Source of the DNA: Brevibacillus dissolubilis
GTDB taxonomy: Bacteria > Bacillota > Bacilli > Brevibacillales > Brevibacillaceae
Length of the DNA: 64,000 bases
Assembly (NCBI RefSeq): GCF_006170445.1
Contig: NZ_VCNA01000002.1
Coordinates: forward strand, 558,001-622,000
Direction: 5' to 3'
In this document: positions 50,942-59,347 of the stretch, in pieces
Layout of the letters: the number at the start of each line of letters is the position of its first letter
Numbering within the stretch: position 1 is the stretch's first letter
Made by a program: the position numbers and the translations under genes
Notes under the pieces: generated by a model
What the model was told of the DNA's origin: nothing
Seen by the model: the letters and a program-made list of their open reading frames with translations, nothing else
Databases searched by the model: none

Positions 50942-51850
50942 ATGGCAGAACATTATCTTATCGATGAATTTCATCCCAGATTAGAACCCGTATTGCGTGA
51001 GCTGTATGACAATCACAAAGAACGGGCAGCAAAAATCGATTGGAGCTACCATGATTTCATTCCATGGGAAAAAGGTCGCTCTTTCAAAACAGAACCATGG
51101 GATATCAGCCAACGCACCCTATCCGATGGCCTGTATACCGCGGTAGAGACTGCACTCTTAACTGAGGTCAACCTGCCATGGTTCACCACCCACCTTGCTG
51201 TCACCTTCAAAAAATCCATCTCGGTCCTGACTGAATTCGTTCATACATGGACGGCCGAGGAAGATCAGCACTCCTCCCTCTTGGAGACGTACCTGATCAT
51301 TACCCGCAACGCCAATCCGACTGAATTGAAGCAAATCCGCAAATTCGTCGTCGAGCAAGGGTACGAGCCTGATCTGGAGAACGCTCTGGAGACGATGGTG
51401 TATACCGCGATTCAAGAATTGGCTACCATGGTCTTTTACAATAATGTTGCCAAAATCGCCACGGATCATGACCCTGATCTGGCTGCACTGCTCCGCCGTC
51501 TGTCCAAAGACGAATCACTTCACTTCGCCTTCTACCGTGATGCGTGCCGTGAATATCTGGGTGTGGATCACAACTTCATTTATTACATCGAAAAAGTCAT
51601 GACCAACTTCCGTATGCCAGGCGTGCAGATGCCAAACTTCGATGAGCGCATGAGCACAGCTTCCAAAGAAGCCAACTACGGTCCGGTCGCCTACTTCCGT
51701 CAGGTGTATGAATACTTGATCAACTACTGGGGTGTCAAGGATCTCCAACCTAGCCGCCCAGAAGCCCAAGAAGCGAAGATCCGCCTGCTGACCCACTACG
51801 ATAAAATGAAGCGAATCACCGAACGCCTCGCAGCCAAAGGCAGCAGTTAA
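50942..51850 (+). CDS. Acyl-ACP desaturase-like diiron protein
   Basis: 302 residues of the soluble acyl-[ACP] desaturase family. The diiron ligands fit the four-helix pattern: Glu near 75 (LLTEVNLPWF), EEDQH (106-110), Glu in AIQELATMV, and DESLH in LSKDESLHFAFY. These enzymes introduce a double bond in acyl-ACP and occur mainly in plants and actinobacteria (DesA1/DesA2), while most Bacillales use membrane acyl-lipid desaturases. Horizontal transfer is possible. A weak AAGCG precedes the ATG. Confidence 0.85.
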   Translation: MAEHYLIDEFHPRLEPVLRELYDNHKERAAKIDWSYHDFIPWEKGRSFKTEPWDISQRTLSDGLYTAVETALLTEVNLPWFTTHLAVTFKKSISVLTEFVHTWTAEEDQHSSLLETYLIITRNANPTELKQIRKFVVEQGYEPDLENALETMVYTAIQELATMVFYNNVAKIATDHDPDLAALLRRLSKDESLHFAFYRDACREYLGVDHNFIYYIEKVMTNFRMPGVQMPNFDERMSTASKEANYGPVAYFRQVYEYLINYWGVKDLQPSRPEAQEAKIRLLTHYDKMKRITERLAAKGSS

Positions 51851-51870
51851 GTTAAATCATAGCGAAAAAT

Positions 51871-51897
51871 AGACCATTTTCGATACGGAAATGGTCT
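51871..51897 (+). terminator. Terminator of the desaturase gene
   Basis: AGACCATTT and AAATGGTCT arms are followed by TCTGTTTTC. Confidence 0.75.
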
Positions 51898-51976
51898 TCT
51901 GTTTTCATTCTATTTGTTTCGGATAGACTATGGTAGGGTAATCTTGTACAACAACATCAAAGAAGGTGGTAGACTC

Positions 51977-52414
51977 ATGAACAATTTGACAGATGTATTG
52001 AATAAACAAATTGCAAACTGGAGCGTCTTGTACATCAAGCTTCACAACTATCATTGGTATGTCACCGGTCCACAATTTTTTACCCTCCACACGAAGTTCG
52101 AAGAATTCTACAATGAAGCGGCCCTGCATATTGACGAATTGGCCGAGCGTCTCCTCGCATTGGGCGTGAAGCCAGTCGCTACGATGAAAGAAATCCTTCA
52201 GCTCTCCTCTGTCCAAGAAGCAGAAGGCAACGAAAATGCCGAACAGATGGTACAATCTACCATCAACGATTTTGCAACTGTGATCAAGGAACTCAAGGAA
52301 GGCATGGAAATCGCCGAACAAGCAAACGACGAGACGACCGGTGACATGCTCCTCGCGATCCACTCCAGCTTGGAGAAGCATGTATGGATGCTCAATTCGT
52401 TCTTGGGTAAATAA
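51977..52414 (+). CDS. dps: Dps-type ferritin-like DNA-protecting protein
   Basis: 145 residues. The intersubunit ferroxidase ligands are all present with the right spacing: His26, His38, Asp53 and Glu57 (HNYHWYV, then LHTKFEEFY and HIDELAER), plus an acidic residue at 42. Dps forms a 12-mer that stores iron and protects DNA from peroxide. ATG 51977 follows GAAGGTGG; the frame upstream to 51914 has no signal. No clear PerR box is seen. A strong terminator follows. Confidence 0.92.
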   Translation: MNNLTDVLNKQIANWSVLYIKLHNYHWYVTGPQFFTLHTKFEEFYNEAALHIDELAERLLALGVKPVATMKEILQLSSVQEAEGNENAEQMVQSTINDFATVIKELKEGMEIAEQANDETTGDMLLAIHSSLEKHVWMLNSFLGK

Positions 52415-52432
52415 TTACATAGGGTTCTGTAC

Positions 52433-52476
52433 AAAAAAACCTTACTTCGGGGTTGTTAACCGAAATAAGGTTTTTC
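52433..52476. terminator. Bidirectional terminator between dps and pdaA
   Basis: AAAAACCTTA and TAAGGTTTTT arms plus inner TTCGG/CCGAA. Confidence 0.85.
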
Positions 52477-52503
52477 ATGTGGCTGAAGTTATACAGCGAC
52501 AGC

Positions 52504-53292
52504 TTACCAATTCTTCACTTTCAGTTGATCCATGCTCTTGAATTCGTACCCCTGCTTCCGCGCATCGTCGATGATCTGGCCCAGTGCCTCTGCATTATCC
52601 TTGGATACGGAGTGCAGCAGGATCACCGCGCCCGGATGGAGCTGGCTCATCACCTTGTCGTAAGCGTACTGCCTGCCCTTTTGCTTATCGACCATCCAGT
52701 CCATATAGGCGACCGACCAGAAGACATTGGTGTATCCCAGCTCACGGCTTTTGGCGAGTGTCTGTTCGCTGAAAATCCCGCGCGGCGGGCGCAGCCAGCG
52801 CATCTCTTTTTGCCCGGTGATCGTGGCTACTTCGGTCTTCACCTTCTCCAGCTCTTCTTTTAAGCGGACGTCATTGACCTTGGTCAGGTCGGGATGATGC
52901 CAGGAGTGGTTACCGATCAAGTGCCCCTCTTGTACCATGCGTTTTAACAGTTCCGGCTGGTCCTTGATGTACTGTCCGGTCACGAAGAAGATGGCTGGCA
53001 CCTTTTTTTGCTTGAGGACATCCAGCACCTGGCTGGTATAGCCGTTCTCATAGCCGTTGTCAAAGGTGAGGTACAGCTCCTTCTTGGAGGTATCCCCCAG
53101 AAAGACCGCTTCTTGCTTCTTCACAATCGCATAGAATGGCTCTTGCGCGATGGATGCCAGTTTGCCGTTTTTACCCTTTTTGAATCCAAAGTGGTACGCG
53201 TCATTGGGCGCCGCCATCGTGTGGAACGGCAGCAGCATGACGAGCAATGCCAGACAAGCCGAAAGCAGCGTGTAGCGTTTCACCTGTGTCAT
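52504..53292 (-). CDS. pdaA: Peptidoglycan N-acetylmuramic acid deacetylase
   Basis: 262 residues. Signal peptide about 1-28. The NodB domain has the PdaA-type motif TFDNGYENGYT (instead of TFDDG), FFVTGQYIKDQPELLKRMV, NHSWHHPD with the metal histidines, and RPPRG. PdaA makes the muramic-delta-lactam of spore cortex, which germination enzymes such as SleB recognise. AAGGAG is only two bases from ATG 53292, so GTG 53283 (11 bases) is a real alternative start. Confidence 0.9.
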   Translation of the reverse strand: MTQVKRYTLLSACLALLVMLLPFHTMAAPNDAYHFGFKKGKNGKLASIAQEPFYAIVKKQEAVFLGDTSKKELYLTFDNGYENGYTSQVLDVLKQKKVPAIFFVTGQYIKDQPELLKRMVQEGHLIGNHSWHHPDLTKVNDVRLKEELEKVKTEVATITGQKEMRWLRPPRGIFSEQTLAKSRELGYTNVFWSVAYMDWMVDKQKGRQYAYDKVMSQLHPGAVILLHSVSKDNAEALGQIIDDARKQGYEFKSMDQLKVKNW

Positions 53293-53435
53293 CACTCCTT
53301 GCTTTTGGTGTACATAGCTGTTGTGTTTCGCGCTTCATTAGTGAGTAATGTCCCACCATCAGCGGAAAGTTATGTATGCAAGGAGCGTGGACTAGTGTTG
53401 ACCCTTCGATGTTGGTATGCTATTGCGCGACCCGT

Positions 53436-53645
53436 CTACTGCTGTCCTTCGATAATCGTCTTCACCCGACCGACTTGTCCGTCTGTCAGGCGCACCTTGA
53501 TGCCGTGCGGGTGGTTCGGGGAGTTGGTGAGGATGTCTTTGACGATGCCACGGGTGGTCTTGCCTGTGCGTTGGTCAGCCTTGAGTACGATATCGACGGC
53601 GAGACCGGGGCGGATATCTTTGCGGGTTTGTCCATTTTTGTTCAT
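53436..53645 (-). CDS. ywbE: YwbE-family protein
   Basis: 69 residues matching B. subtilis YwbE almost throughout: RKDIRPGLAVDIVLKADQ, then RGIVKDILTNSPNHPHGIKV and RLTDGQVGRV. This is DUF2196, a small beta-barrel of unknown function. ATG 53645 fits the family start, though its ribosome binding signal (GGGAG) is rather distant. A longer frame to 53783 is not supported. Confidence 0.9.
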   Translation of the reverse strand: MNKNGQTRKDIRPGLAVDIVLKADQRTGKTTRGIVKDILTNSPNHPHGIKVRLTDGQVGRVKTIIEGQQ

Positions 53646-53762
53646 GGTTGTATGGGGTGCTCCCTTCGTTATTGGCGGTGGGTATTTTTTTGCCGTTCTT
53701 TTATCATACATTACTTTGCAGGAAGGAAAAATAGGAGCAGGACGGAATTGCGCCTGATGTGG

Positions 53763-53768
53763 TATAAT
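53763..53768 (+). promoter_or_regulatory. Extended -10 promoter
   Basis: TGG-TATAAT lies about 60 bases before the 160-residue gene, with no clear -35. Confidence 0.5.
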
Positions 53769-53828
53769 GTACAACTGGCACAATTCACCAAAAAACTTTG
53801 AAATGTGAAATGCGGAGGACTTTACACG

Positions 53829-54311
53829 ATGCTGACTTTTGATGAAAAACTGGCGATTCTCGAATCATTTCCGGAGCTGACCCGCAACAACGTATCTCTC
53901 GGGCGTGTCAACTTCCACTATGAGGACAGCTTGTACGAGAAAAAAACCGTAGCGTACCACCTGCATCCCAACGGTAATGGCTTCGTCTACGCTGGCTTGA
54001 TAAAAGGCTACAAGAAGGACGACAAAGGGATGGTCAACATCCGCGACTTCCAAGCAGACGAGCTGCGTGAGATCGTGGAGAAGTCGATTCAGGCCCTCTC
54101 CACCCCACCGAAGGAAAAAACAGCGGCTGAGGCAGCGATCATCGGTGATGCAGTAGAAGAACGCTGGGTAGACAGGGATGGTCATACGCTGATTCTGATT
54201 CAAGAGGATGACCTGTGGAATGTGTATTCGGGGTTGAATCTGGATGGTGCGTTTGAGAGCTATGTGGAGGCCGAAGCTTATCTGAAGGAAGAAGGATTTC
54301 GGAAAGAGTAG
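53829..54311 (+). CDS. Hypothetical protein, 160 aa
   Basis: It starts MLTFDEKLAILESFPELTRN and has two compact parts: a beta-rich N-terminal half (HLHPNGNGFVYAGLIKGY) and a C-terminal strand-helix part (LILIQEDDLWNVYSGLN, then EAEAYLKEEGF). ATG 53829 follows GGAGGA; the frame from 53805 lacks a site. It is cytoplasmic and I do not recognise the family. Confidence 0.72.
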   Translation: MLTFDEKLAILESFPELTRNNVSLGRVNFHYEDSLYEKKTVAYHLHPNGNGFVYAGLIKGYKKDDKGMVNIRDFQADELREIVEKSIQALSTPPKEKTAAEAAIIGDAVEERWVDRDGHTLILIQEDDLWNVYSGLNLDGAFESYVEAEAYLKEEGFRKE

Positions 54312-54329
54312 GAAAAGAAGTGAGTTCAA

Positions 54330-54358
54330 AGGCTGTCGAGGCGATCGGCAGCTTTTTT
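54330..54358 (+). terminator. Terminator of the 160-residue gene
   Basis: GCTGTCG and CGGCAGC arms are followed by six T. Confidence 0.8.
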
Positions 54359-54468
54359 CGTTTGAGGCGCTCGCTGGGAACTGCCCGCCGATTGTTTGTT
54401 ACGATTCTTCTGATATCACAAATGCATCTAATTCCAACAATTGTTTGATCCCATTTCCTAAATTTGAA

Positions 54469-54497
54469 TTGATCTCATTTCTTATAAATGATAAAAT
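54469..54497 (+). promoter_or_regulatory. SigA-type promoter of the antiporter gene
   Basis: TTGATC (54469-54474), a 17-base spacer and TAAAAT (54492-54497). The predicted start is near 54504, leaving a leader of about 140 bases. Confidence 0.65.
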
Positions 54498-54503
54498 AAT
54501 TAT

Positions 54504-54645
54504 ATATTAATTGAATACGTGCACACTTGGAGGAGCCTGTCAAACACGGGTGATTTCTGTGCTTTTTTAAGAGCCTGTGTTTCGCAGGCTCTTTTTTGCA
54601 TGTTCAGAGAGATTGTTACAAAAACAGACGAAGGGTGGAAAAGAG
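54504..54645 (+). promoter_or_regulatory. Riboswitch-like leader of the cation/proton antiporter
   Basis: Two tandem terminator-like hairpins lie in the leader: GCACA/TGTGC (54521-54562) followed by six T, and AGAGCCTG/CAGGCTCT (54570-54592) followed by T. The segment GAGCCTG occurs twice (54533 and 54571), so CAGGCTC (54585-54591) can pair with either copy. Pairing with the first copy would break both terminators. This is the layout of an attenuator or riboswitch. The ligand is unknown; a cation such as Na+, Li+ or H+ is plausible from the gene controlled. Confidence 0.55.
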
Positions 54646-55794
54646 ATGCTTATTCTGCAACTGGCTTTAATTTTGTTGGCTTCTAAGATTGCCGGGGACA
54701 TTAGTGTCCGGCTGGGGCAACCATCTGTACTGGGTAAATTATTGATTGGGATTGTGCTGGGTCCTGCTGTCTTAGGGCTGATCAACGATACCGATATTCT
54801 GCAGCAGATCAGTCAAATCGGGGTGATCCTGCTGATGTTTATCGCGGGGCTTGAAACCGATGTCGATGAGTTCAAACGCACAGGAAAAGCCTCTGCATTC
54901 GTTGGAGTGGCAGGTATTATCTTACCTTTGGCACTGGGATACCTGGCTGGCATATTCATGGGTCTTCCCGCTATCCACTCTATTTTCCTCGGCCTGTTAT
55001 TGTCAGCCACAAGTGTAAGCATCTCGGTGCAAGCCTTAAAAGAGATGGGCAAACTGAATACGAGAGAAGGAGCTACCATCCTCGGGGCCGCTGTTATTGA
55101 TGATGTGCTCGTGATCATCATTCTGGCTTTTCTGATGAGTCTGGCTGGTGGAGATGTCAACTTAGGCGTGGTTATTGTGAAAAAAGTGGTCTTCTTCGCG
55201 GTAGCGATTCTCCTCGGCTGGAGGGTGGTTCCTTGGGTTTTGCAAAAGTTCTCTACCCTTCGTGTGACTGAATCTGTCTTATCCGCAGGGTTAATCATTT
55301 GCTTTGTTTTTGCCTATATGGCTGAATATGCAGGTGTTGCCGATATTATCGGTGCCTATATCGCAGGTGTAGCGATCAGTGTCACGAAATTCAAGCATAA
55401 GATCAGTGAGAGTGTGGAGACGGTCAGCTACTCCATTTTTGTACCTGTTTTCTTCACTTCCATCGGTCTTTCGGTAGAGTTTGCCGGTCTGGGGAGTCAA
55501 GTATGGCTGATTGTTGGGCTGAGCTTGGTAGCGATCGTCACGAAGCTGATTGGTGGGGCACTTGGAGCCAAACTGGCTGGTTTTAACTGGAAGAGTTCCA
55601 TGGGGATTGGTTCCGCGATGATTTCTCGCGGGGAAGTCGCCTTGATTATTGCGGGGATTGGATTAGGGGCGAACCTGCTGGACAAGGAGCTGTTCTCGAT
55701 CCTCGTGGTAGTTGTCCTGATTACCACCATTGTTACGCCACCGATGATGAAATGGTTCTTTGCGGATCGGGAAGGCATGAGACAGAAATCATAG
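54646..55794 (+). CDS. Cation/proton antiporter (CPA2 family)
   Basis: 382 residues with about 12 spans. Family marks are GIVLGPAVLGLI, FIAGLETDVDEFK, GAAVIDDVLVIIILA with the ion-binding aspartate pair, and MISRGEVALIIAGIGLG. No C-terminal TrkA-N domain is present, so it is of the short NapA/GerN kind, usually exchanging Na+ or K+ for H+. ATG 54646 follows AAGGGTGG; the longer frame from 54577 overlaps the leader terminator. GerN-type members also act in spore germination, which is possible here. Confidence 0.88.
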   Translation: MLILQLALILLASKIAGDISVRLGQPSVLGKLLIGIVLGPAVLGLINDTDILQQISQIGVILLMFIAGLETDVDEFKRTGKASAFVGVAGIILPLALGYLAGIFMGLPAIHSIFLGLLLSATSVSISVQALKEMGKLNTREGATILGAAVIDDVLVIIILAFLMSLAGGDVNLGVVIVKKVVFFAVAILLGWRVVPWVLQKFSTLRVTESVLSAGLIICFVFAYMAEYAGVADIIGAYIAGVAISVTKFKHKISESVETVSYSIFVPVFFTSIGLSVEFAGLGSQVWLIVGLSLVAIVTKLIGGALGAKLAGFNWKSSMGIGSAMISRGEVALIIAGIGLGANLLDKELFSILVVVVLITTIVTPPMMKWFFADREGMRQKS

Positions 55795-55804
55795 AATAGG
55801 AAGC

Positions 55805-55846
55805 AAAAAACCAAGCCGACCAGATGTGCAGGTGGCTTGGTTTTTT
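55805..55846. terminator. Bidirectional terminator
   Basis: AAAAAACCAAGCC and GGCTTGGTTTTTT arms lie between the convergent antiporter and alcohol dehydrogenase genes. Confidence 0.85.
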
Positions 55847-55859
55847 CATGCTTTCCAAA

Positions 55860-56900
55860 TTACAGAGTAGCAATATCAATGACGAATCGATAACGCACAT
55901 CACTGCGGAGTATACGCTCATAGGCTTCGTCTACTTGGTCAGCACGGATCACTTCGATTTTAGGGGCAACACCGTGTTCGGCAGCGAAATCGAGCATCTC
56001 TTGGGTTTCCCGGATTCCACCCACGAGGGAACCGGCAATACTGCGGCGTTTCATGATGAGGGAAAATACATGGTACTGATCCGGCTCAGCTGGTGCGCCC
56101 ACATTGACAAGCGTTCCATCGACACGGAGCAAGGACAGATACGCATTCACGTCAAGATTGGCAGAGACGGTGTTTAAAATGAGGTCAAACTGATTTGCCA
56201 GCTCCGTGAAGGTAGCGGGGTCACTGGTTGCATAGTAATGATCTGCACCCAACTCCATGGCTTCGCTTTTCTTATTCATCGATTGACTCAAGACCGTTAC
56301 TTCAGCACCCATGGCATGGGCAAATTGAACCGCCAGATGGCCAAGGCCTCCCATCCCCACAATGGCAACTCTCTTCCCTGGGCCGGCGTTCCAGTGTTTC
56401 AAAGGAGAGTACGTCGTGATGCCTGCACACAACAGCGGGCTTGCCACATCCAGTTGCAGAGCGTCCGGAATACGGACAACGAAGCCTTCTGTTACCACGA
56501 TTTTTTGACTGTATCCACCGTAAGTCGGATTGCCATCATAGTCTAATGAATTATAGGTGGAGACCACGCCTCTCGTGCAATACTGCTCCTCGCCACTGCG
56601 GCAGTATTCGCATTCTCCACAGGAATCCACAAAACAACCAACACCGACGCGATCACCAACAGCATATTTGGTCACTTCTGTTCCGACTGCTTCCACGACT
56701 CCCGCGATTTCGTGACCAGGAACCATTGGGAAAATTCCGCCATCCCATTCACCATGGGCACTGTGAATATCAGAGTGGCAAATACCGCTAAACTTAATAT
56801 CGATTAAAACATCGTGTGGTCGTAATTCTCTGCGCTCAATCGTGGTCTTTTCAAATGGTGCTCTGGCGCTTGCAACACTTAGAACATGGGTTTTACACAT
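55860..56900 (-). CDS. Zinc-dependent alcohol dehydrogenase
   Basis: 346 residues. Catalytic zinc ligands Cys41 (GICHSD), His63 and Glu64 (PGHE); structural zinc cysteines 94, 97, 100 and 108; cofactor motif [13 protein letters not shown]. This is the cinnamyl-alcohol-dehydrogenase/YahK-like class, usually NADPH-linked aldehyde reductases. It diverges from a TetR-type gene with a palindromic site between them, so induction by an aldehyde or electrophile through that regulator is a reasonable guess. Confidence 0.92.
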   Translation of the reverse strand: MCKTHVLSVASARAPFEKTTIERRELRPHDVLIDIKFSGICHSDIHSAHGEWDGGIFPMVPGHEIAGVVEAVGTEVTKYAVGDRVGVGCFVDSCGECEYCRSGEEQYCTRGVVSTYNSLDYDGNPTYGGYSQKIVVTEGFVVRIPDALQLDVASPLLCAGITTYSPLKHWNAGPGKRVAIVGMGGLGHLAVQFAHAMGAEVTVLSQSMNKKSEAMELGADHYYATSDPATFTELANQFDLILNTVSANLDVNAYLSLLRVDGTLVNVGAPAEPDQYHVFSLIMKRRSIAGSLVGGIRETQEMLDFAAEHGVAPKIEVIRADQVDEAYERILRSDVRYRFVIDIATL

Positions 56901-57052
56901 AGTTTTTCTCTACTCCTTCGCATTCATATGTGAGGCCGCTGGTTACACATTACTTTCGCAGCCATCAGCACTATTAGACATTGATGAATTATTAAACAGC
57001 TGTCTATAATTATAAGCAGATACAACATGTATTCAATTGTTAGATCAGCACG

Positions 57053-57074
57053 ATCTGTTAAGTAATGAACAGAT
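57053..57074. promoter_or_regulatory. Likely TetR-type operator
   Basis: ATCTGTT and AACAGAT form a perfect 7-bp inverted repeat with an 8-base centre, 46 bases upstream of the TetR gene. A second dyad, AGATC/GATCT, lies just before it (57042-57056). Confidence 0.6.
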
Positions 57075-57119
57075 ACTAGAACATTGTTAATTATTTCAGA
57101 AAGATTGGTGACCCCGCTC

Positions 57120-57665
57120 ATGCCTAAAGTGGATCGACGAATACTCAAAACGCAAGAAGCGCTAAAGAAAGCCGTCATTGAACTGATGTATGAAAAAAAT
57201 TTTGATGATATTACCATCCAAGACATTTCAGACAGGGCCAATGTGAGCCGGGGAACGATCTACCTTCATTACATGGACAAATATGATCTGCTCGATAAGC
57301 TGATCGAAAATCATATCCATGAACTTCGGAACATTTGCGTCTCGACAGCGGACATGGATTTTATCAATGGGACATTGGTCTGTACCGAATACCTCGAACA
57401 TAATTATTCATTCTTCTCTATGATGTTAGCCAGTAAAGGAGCCCCTTATTTCCGCAATCGATTCCTAGACTTTCTGATCGAAGAGTTTCGTAATGAGATC
57501 GATGTAACCAAGGGAAAAAATCAGGGGTTGGATGAAGATGTGATCGTCAGGTTTGTTGCGTCGTCTTATGTAGGGGTAGTGGAATGGTGGTGCAAAAATG
57601 ATAAGCCCATCCCCCACCATGTCTTGGCAGAGCAATTGGGGATCTTGTTAGAGCGGAATTTGTAG
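57120..57665 (+). CDS. TetR/AcrR-family transcriptional regulator
   Basis: 181 residues. The N-terminal helix-turn-helix shows RRILKTQEALKKAVIELMYE, then FDDITIQDISDRANVSRGTI and YLHYMDKYDLLDKL. The C-terminal part has the TetR_C-type YLEHNYSFFSMMLASKGAP. It probably represses itself and the divergent alcohol dehydrogenase. ATG 57120 gives the usual family start; the ribosome binding signal is weak (GGTGA). Confidence 0.9.
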   Translation: MPKVDRRILKTQEALKKAVIELMYEKNFDDITIQDISDRANVSRGTIYLHYMDKYDLLDKLIENHIHELRNICVSTADMDFINGTLVCTEYLEHNYSFFSMMLASKGAPYFRNRFLDFLIEEFRNEIDVTKGKNQGLDEDVIVRFVASSYVGVVEWWCKNDKPIPHHVLAEQLGILLERNL

Positions 57666-57733
57666 CCCACCGAAAAATGTTCATCCGGGCTACACCTATT
57701 ACTGTTGCATCTGAGCACCCAGAGATAATGAAA

Positions 57734-57763
57734 AGCCCTTCTGGCGGAATCCGCAGAAGGGCT
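57734..57763. terminator. Hairpin after the TetR gene
   Basis: AGCCCTTCTG and CAGAAGGGCT form a perfect 10-bp stem with an inner CGG/CCG. The T run is better on the minus strand (four T) than on the plus strand. Confidence 0.6.
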
Positions 57764-57858
57764 CTCTCTATTCTCGAACAGCATCAAACACAGAAACATA
57801 TTCGCTTCTGGATTCAGCCGATCCATCTATATAAACCGTGGAGAAGGCTTGGGGAACC

Positions 57859-57914
57859 GCCGCCCGCCCACCGGACGGTACGAAAACGGTGCCAAGAGGG
57901 TGGCGGTTCAACCC
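57859..57914. repeat. Imperfect long hairpin in a gene-free gap
   Basis: AACCGCC and GGCGGTT enclose CACCG/CGGTG in the 277-base gap between the TetR and Gre-like genes. No gene is convincing in this gap. Confidence 0.4.
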
Positions 57915-57942
57915 CTCATGCTGCCCGAACCTCACACAACAA

Positions 57943-58389
57943 TTAATTTACATCGCCGTGATTCATGAACTTAACTCCTTCCACTCTTACTGACATTTCT
58001 CCAGAAGGAATCACAAGCTGATATTGCTCTTTGGTCTGGGCCATCAGCAGCTGAAATCCTAGAGGAGACAGGAAAGAGATTAAGCTTCGATCGGGGTTAG
58101 CCCGATGCGGAAATACAATCGTAAAGGATTCTGTCGAGCCATCATCCAGATAGAGCAAGTCTACTTGGCTCCCTATTAATACAATCGATTCTAGACGCTC
58201 TTCGGTCAGATCGTTCATGATCCCCTCAAGCGTTGAACAATAGGCAGATATTTTCTTATCAACCGTATTGCGTTTTTGGCAGTGATCAGGGAAATACTGA
58301 TCTAAAAAATGTATCTTTTCTTCGTCAAAATGAACCAGTTGACTAACCAGCTGCACCCGGGAACCTTGAAAAATTGGACTATGGCTCAT
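57943..58389 (-). CDS. GreA/Rnk-type C-terminal domain protein
   Basis: 148 residues. The second half reads IVLIGSQVDLLYLDDGSTES, FPHRANPDRSLISFLSPLGF and QLVIPSGEMSVRVEGV, the FKBP-like C-terminal fold of GreA/GreB and Rnk. The N-terminal half has short helices rather than the long acidic coiled coil needed for RNA cleavage, so it may bind RNA polymerase without Gre activity, like Rnk or Gfh proteins. ATG 58389 follows GGAGGGGAG. Confidence 0.72.
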   Translation of the reverse strand: MSHSPIFQGSRVQLVSQLVHFDEEKIHFLDQYFPDHCQKRNTVDKKISAYCSTLEGIMNDLTEERLESIVLIGSQVDLLYLDDGSTESFTIVFPHRANPDRSLISFLSPLGFQLLMAQTKEQYQLVIPSGEMSVRVEGVKFMNHGDVN

Positions 58390-58474
58390 AGTAGATCTCC
58401 CCTCCTCTCCGAAGCACTCCACGACCATCAAAAGTAAAACCACTTACCATGAAAATCCCTCCCATGTAAATATA

Positions 58475-58496
58475 GGCCTCCCGGAGGAGACCTACT
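58475..58496 (-). terminator. Hairpin after the thioesterase gene
   Basis: TAGGTCTCC and GGAGGCCTA pair over 9 bp (one G-T) with loop TCCG; the T tail is weak. Confidence 0.5.
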
Positions 58497-58532
58497 ATAA
58501 TTTTACCAAATATTACTGGCAAATCAAATATT

Positions 58533-58988
58533 CTATTCTAGTTCATCAAGCTCGATAAAATAATGGTCCTTCCGATAGGATACAGCCTCCATGGTCGCGA
58601 TCAGATTCTGCTCATGGAAGACGTCAATCCGATAGAATCCGGTACGAAAATTTCGTTTGATTTCGGTTGCCCGTACGACGATTCTGTCTCCTGGTTTCGC
58701 CGATTCCATAAACTGGATGGTTGTAGAGAGTCCCAAGGATGTTTTTCCATAGGCATTACAGGCTACGGAAAACGCGTGGTCTGCTAACGCATAGATCACT
58801 GCACCATGAACAGTCCCGTATGCATTGACCATATGGCTTCCCACTTCCAGCGTGGCTTCTGCCAAACCGGCCTCAAATTTGGTTAACTGAATCCCTAATG
58901 ATTGGGCATACGGATCGTTCTTTACTTTTTGCAAGATTTCTTCGTAGTGCTTTTCATAGATTTGTGTTTCATCGATTTTCTTTTTCAT
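58533..58988 (-). CDS. PaaI-family hotdog thioesterase
   Basis: 151 residues of the hotdog fold. AYGTVHGAVIYALADHAFSV has the catalytic region of PaaI/YbdB-like acyl-CoA thioesterases (HG then an acidic residue in LAD), followed by LGLSTTIQFMESAKPGDRIV. It probably hydrolyses an acyl- or aryl-CoA. ATG 58988 follows GGGAGG; the longer frame to 59090 only overlaps azlD. Confidence 0.88.
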   Translation of the reverse strand: MKKKIDETQIYEKHYEEILQKVKNDPYAQSLGIQLTKFEAGLAEATLEVGSHMVNAYGTVHGAVIYALADHAFSVACNAYGKTSLGLSTTIQFMESAKPGDRIVVRATEIKRNFRTGFYRIDVFHEQNLIATMEAVSYRKDHYFIELDELE

Positions 58989-59014
58989 GATGGATGCCTC
59001 CCTTATCATTCTGA

Positions 59015-59347
59015 CTAAGCTAACACTCGGATCAAAAGCATATAGAGCAGGGTGCCGCTCGCCAGAGAAAGAAGCATCTTTCTCTTCCAAATATGCAAAA
59101 ACGCGACTACCCCAATCGAAACAAACTCAGGTATTCCATGGGTACCAGAAACTAAGCTCACATCCCTGATACAATAGACAACAAGCATCCCCAATGTCGC
59201 TGCTGGCAATACCTTGCCGAGGTAACTCACATACGGGGGCGCAGCCCTACCTGGGGGAAACACAAGAAAAGGAACAAATCTCGTAGCCATCGTTCCCAGA
59301 ACGACCATTCCGATCGTGATCATTTGCTCGAACAACGTCATTGACAT
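59015..59347 (-). CDS. azlD: AzlD-family branched-chain amino acid exporter subunit
   Basis: 110 residues with three or four spans: [54 protein letters not shown] and a C-terminal span. This is the small AzlD subunit that works with AzlC. Its start overlaps the azlC stop by 10 bases, so translation is coupled. Confidence 0.9.
   Translation of the reverse strand: MSMTLFEQMITIGMVVLGTMATRFVPFLVFPPGRAAPPYVSYLGKVLPAATLGMLVVYCIRDVSLVSGTHGIPEFVSIGVVAFLHIWKRKMLLSLASGTLLYMLLIRVLA

Noticed and set aside
51900-51976. PerR box upstream of dps
   Set aside because: No sequence close to TTATAAT-N-ATTATAA is present.
57566-57826. 86-codon minus-strand frame overlapping the 3' end of the TetR gene
   Set aside because: No ribosome binding site, and it runs through a 10-bp hairpin and the end of a conserved gene.
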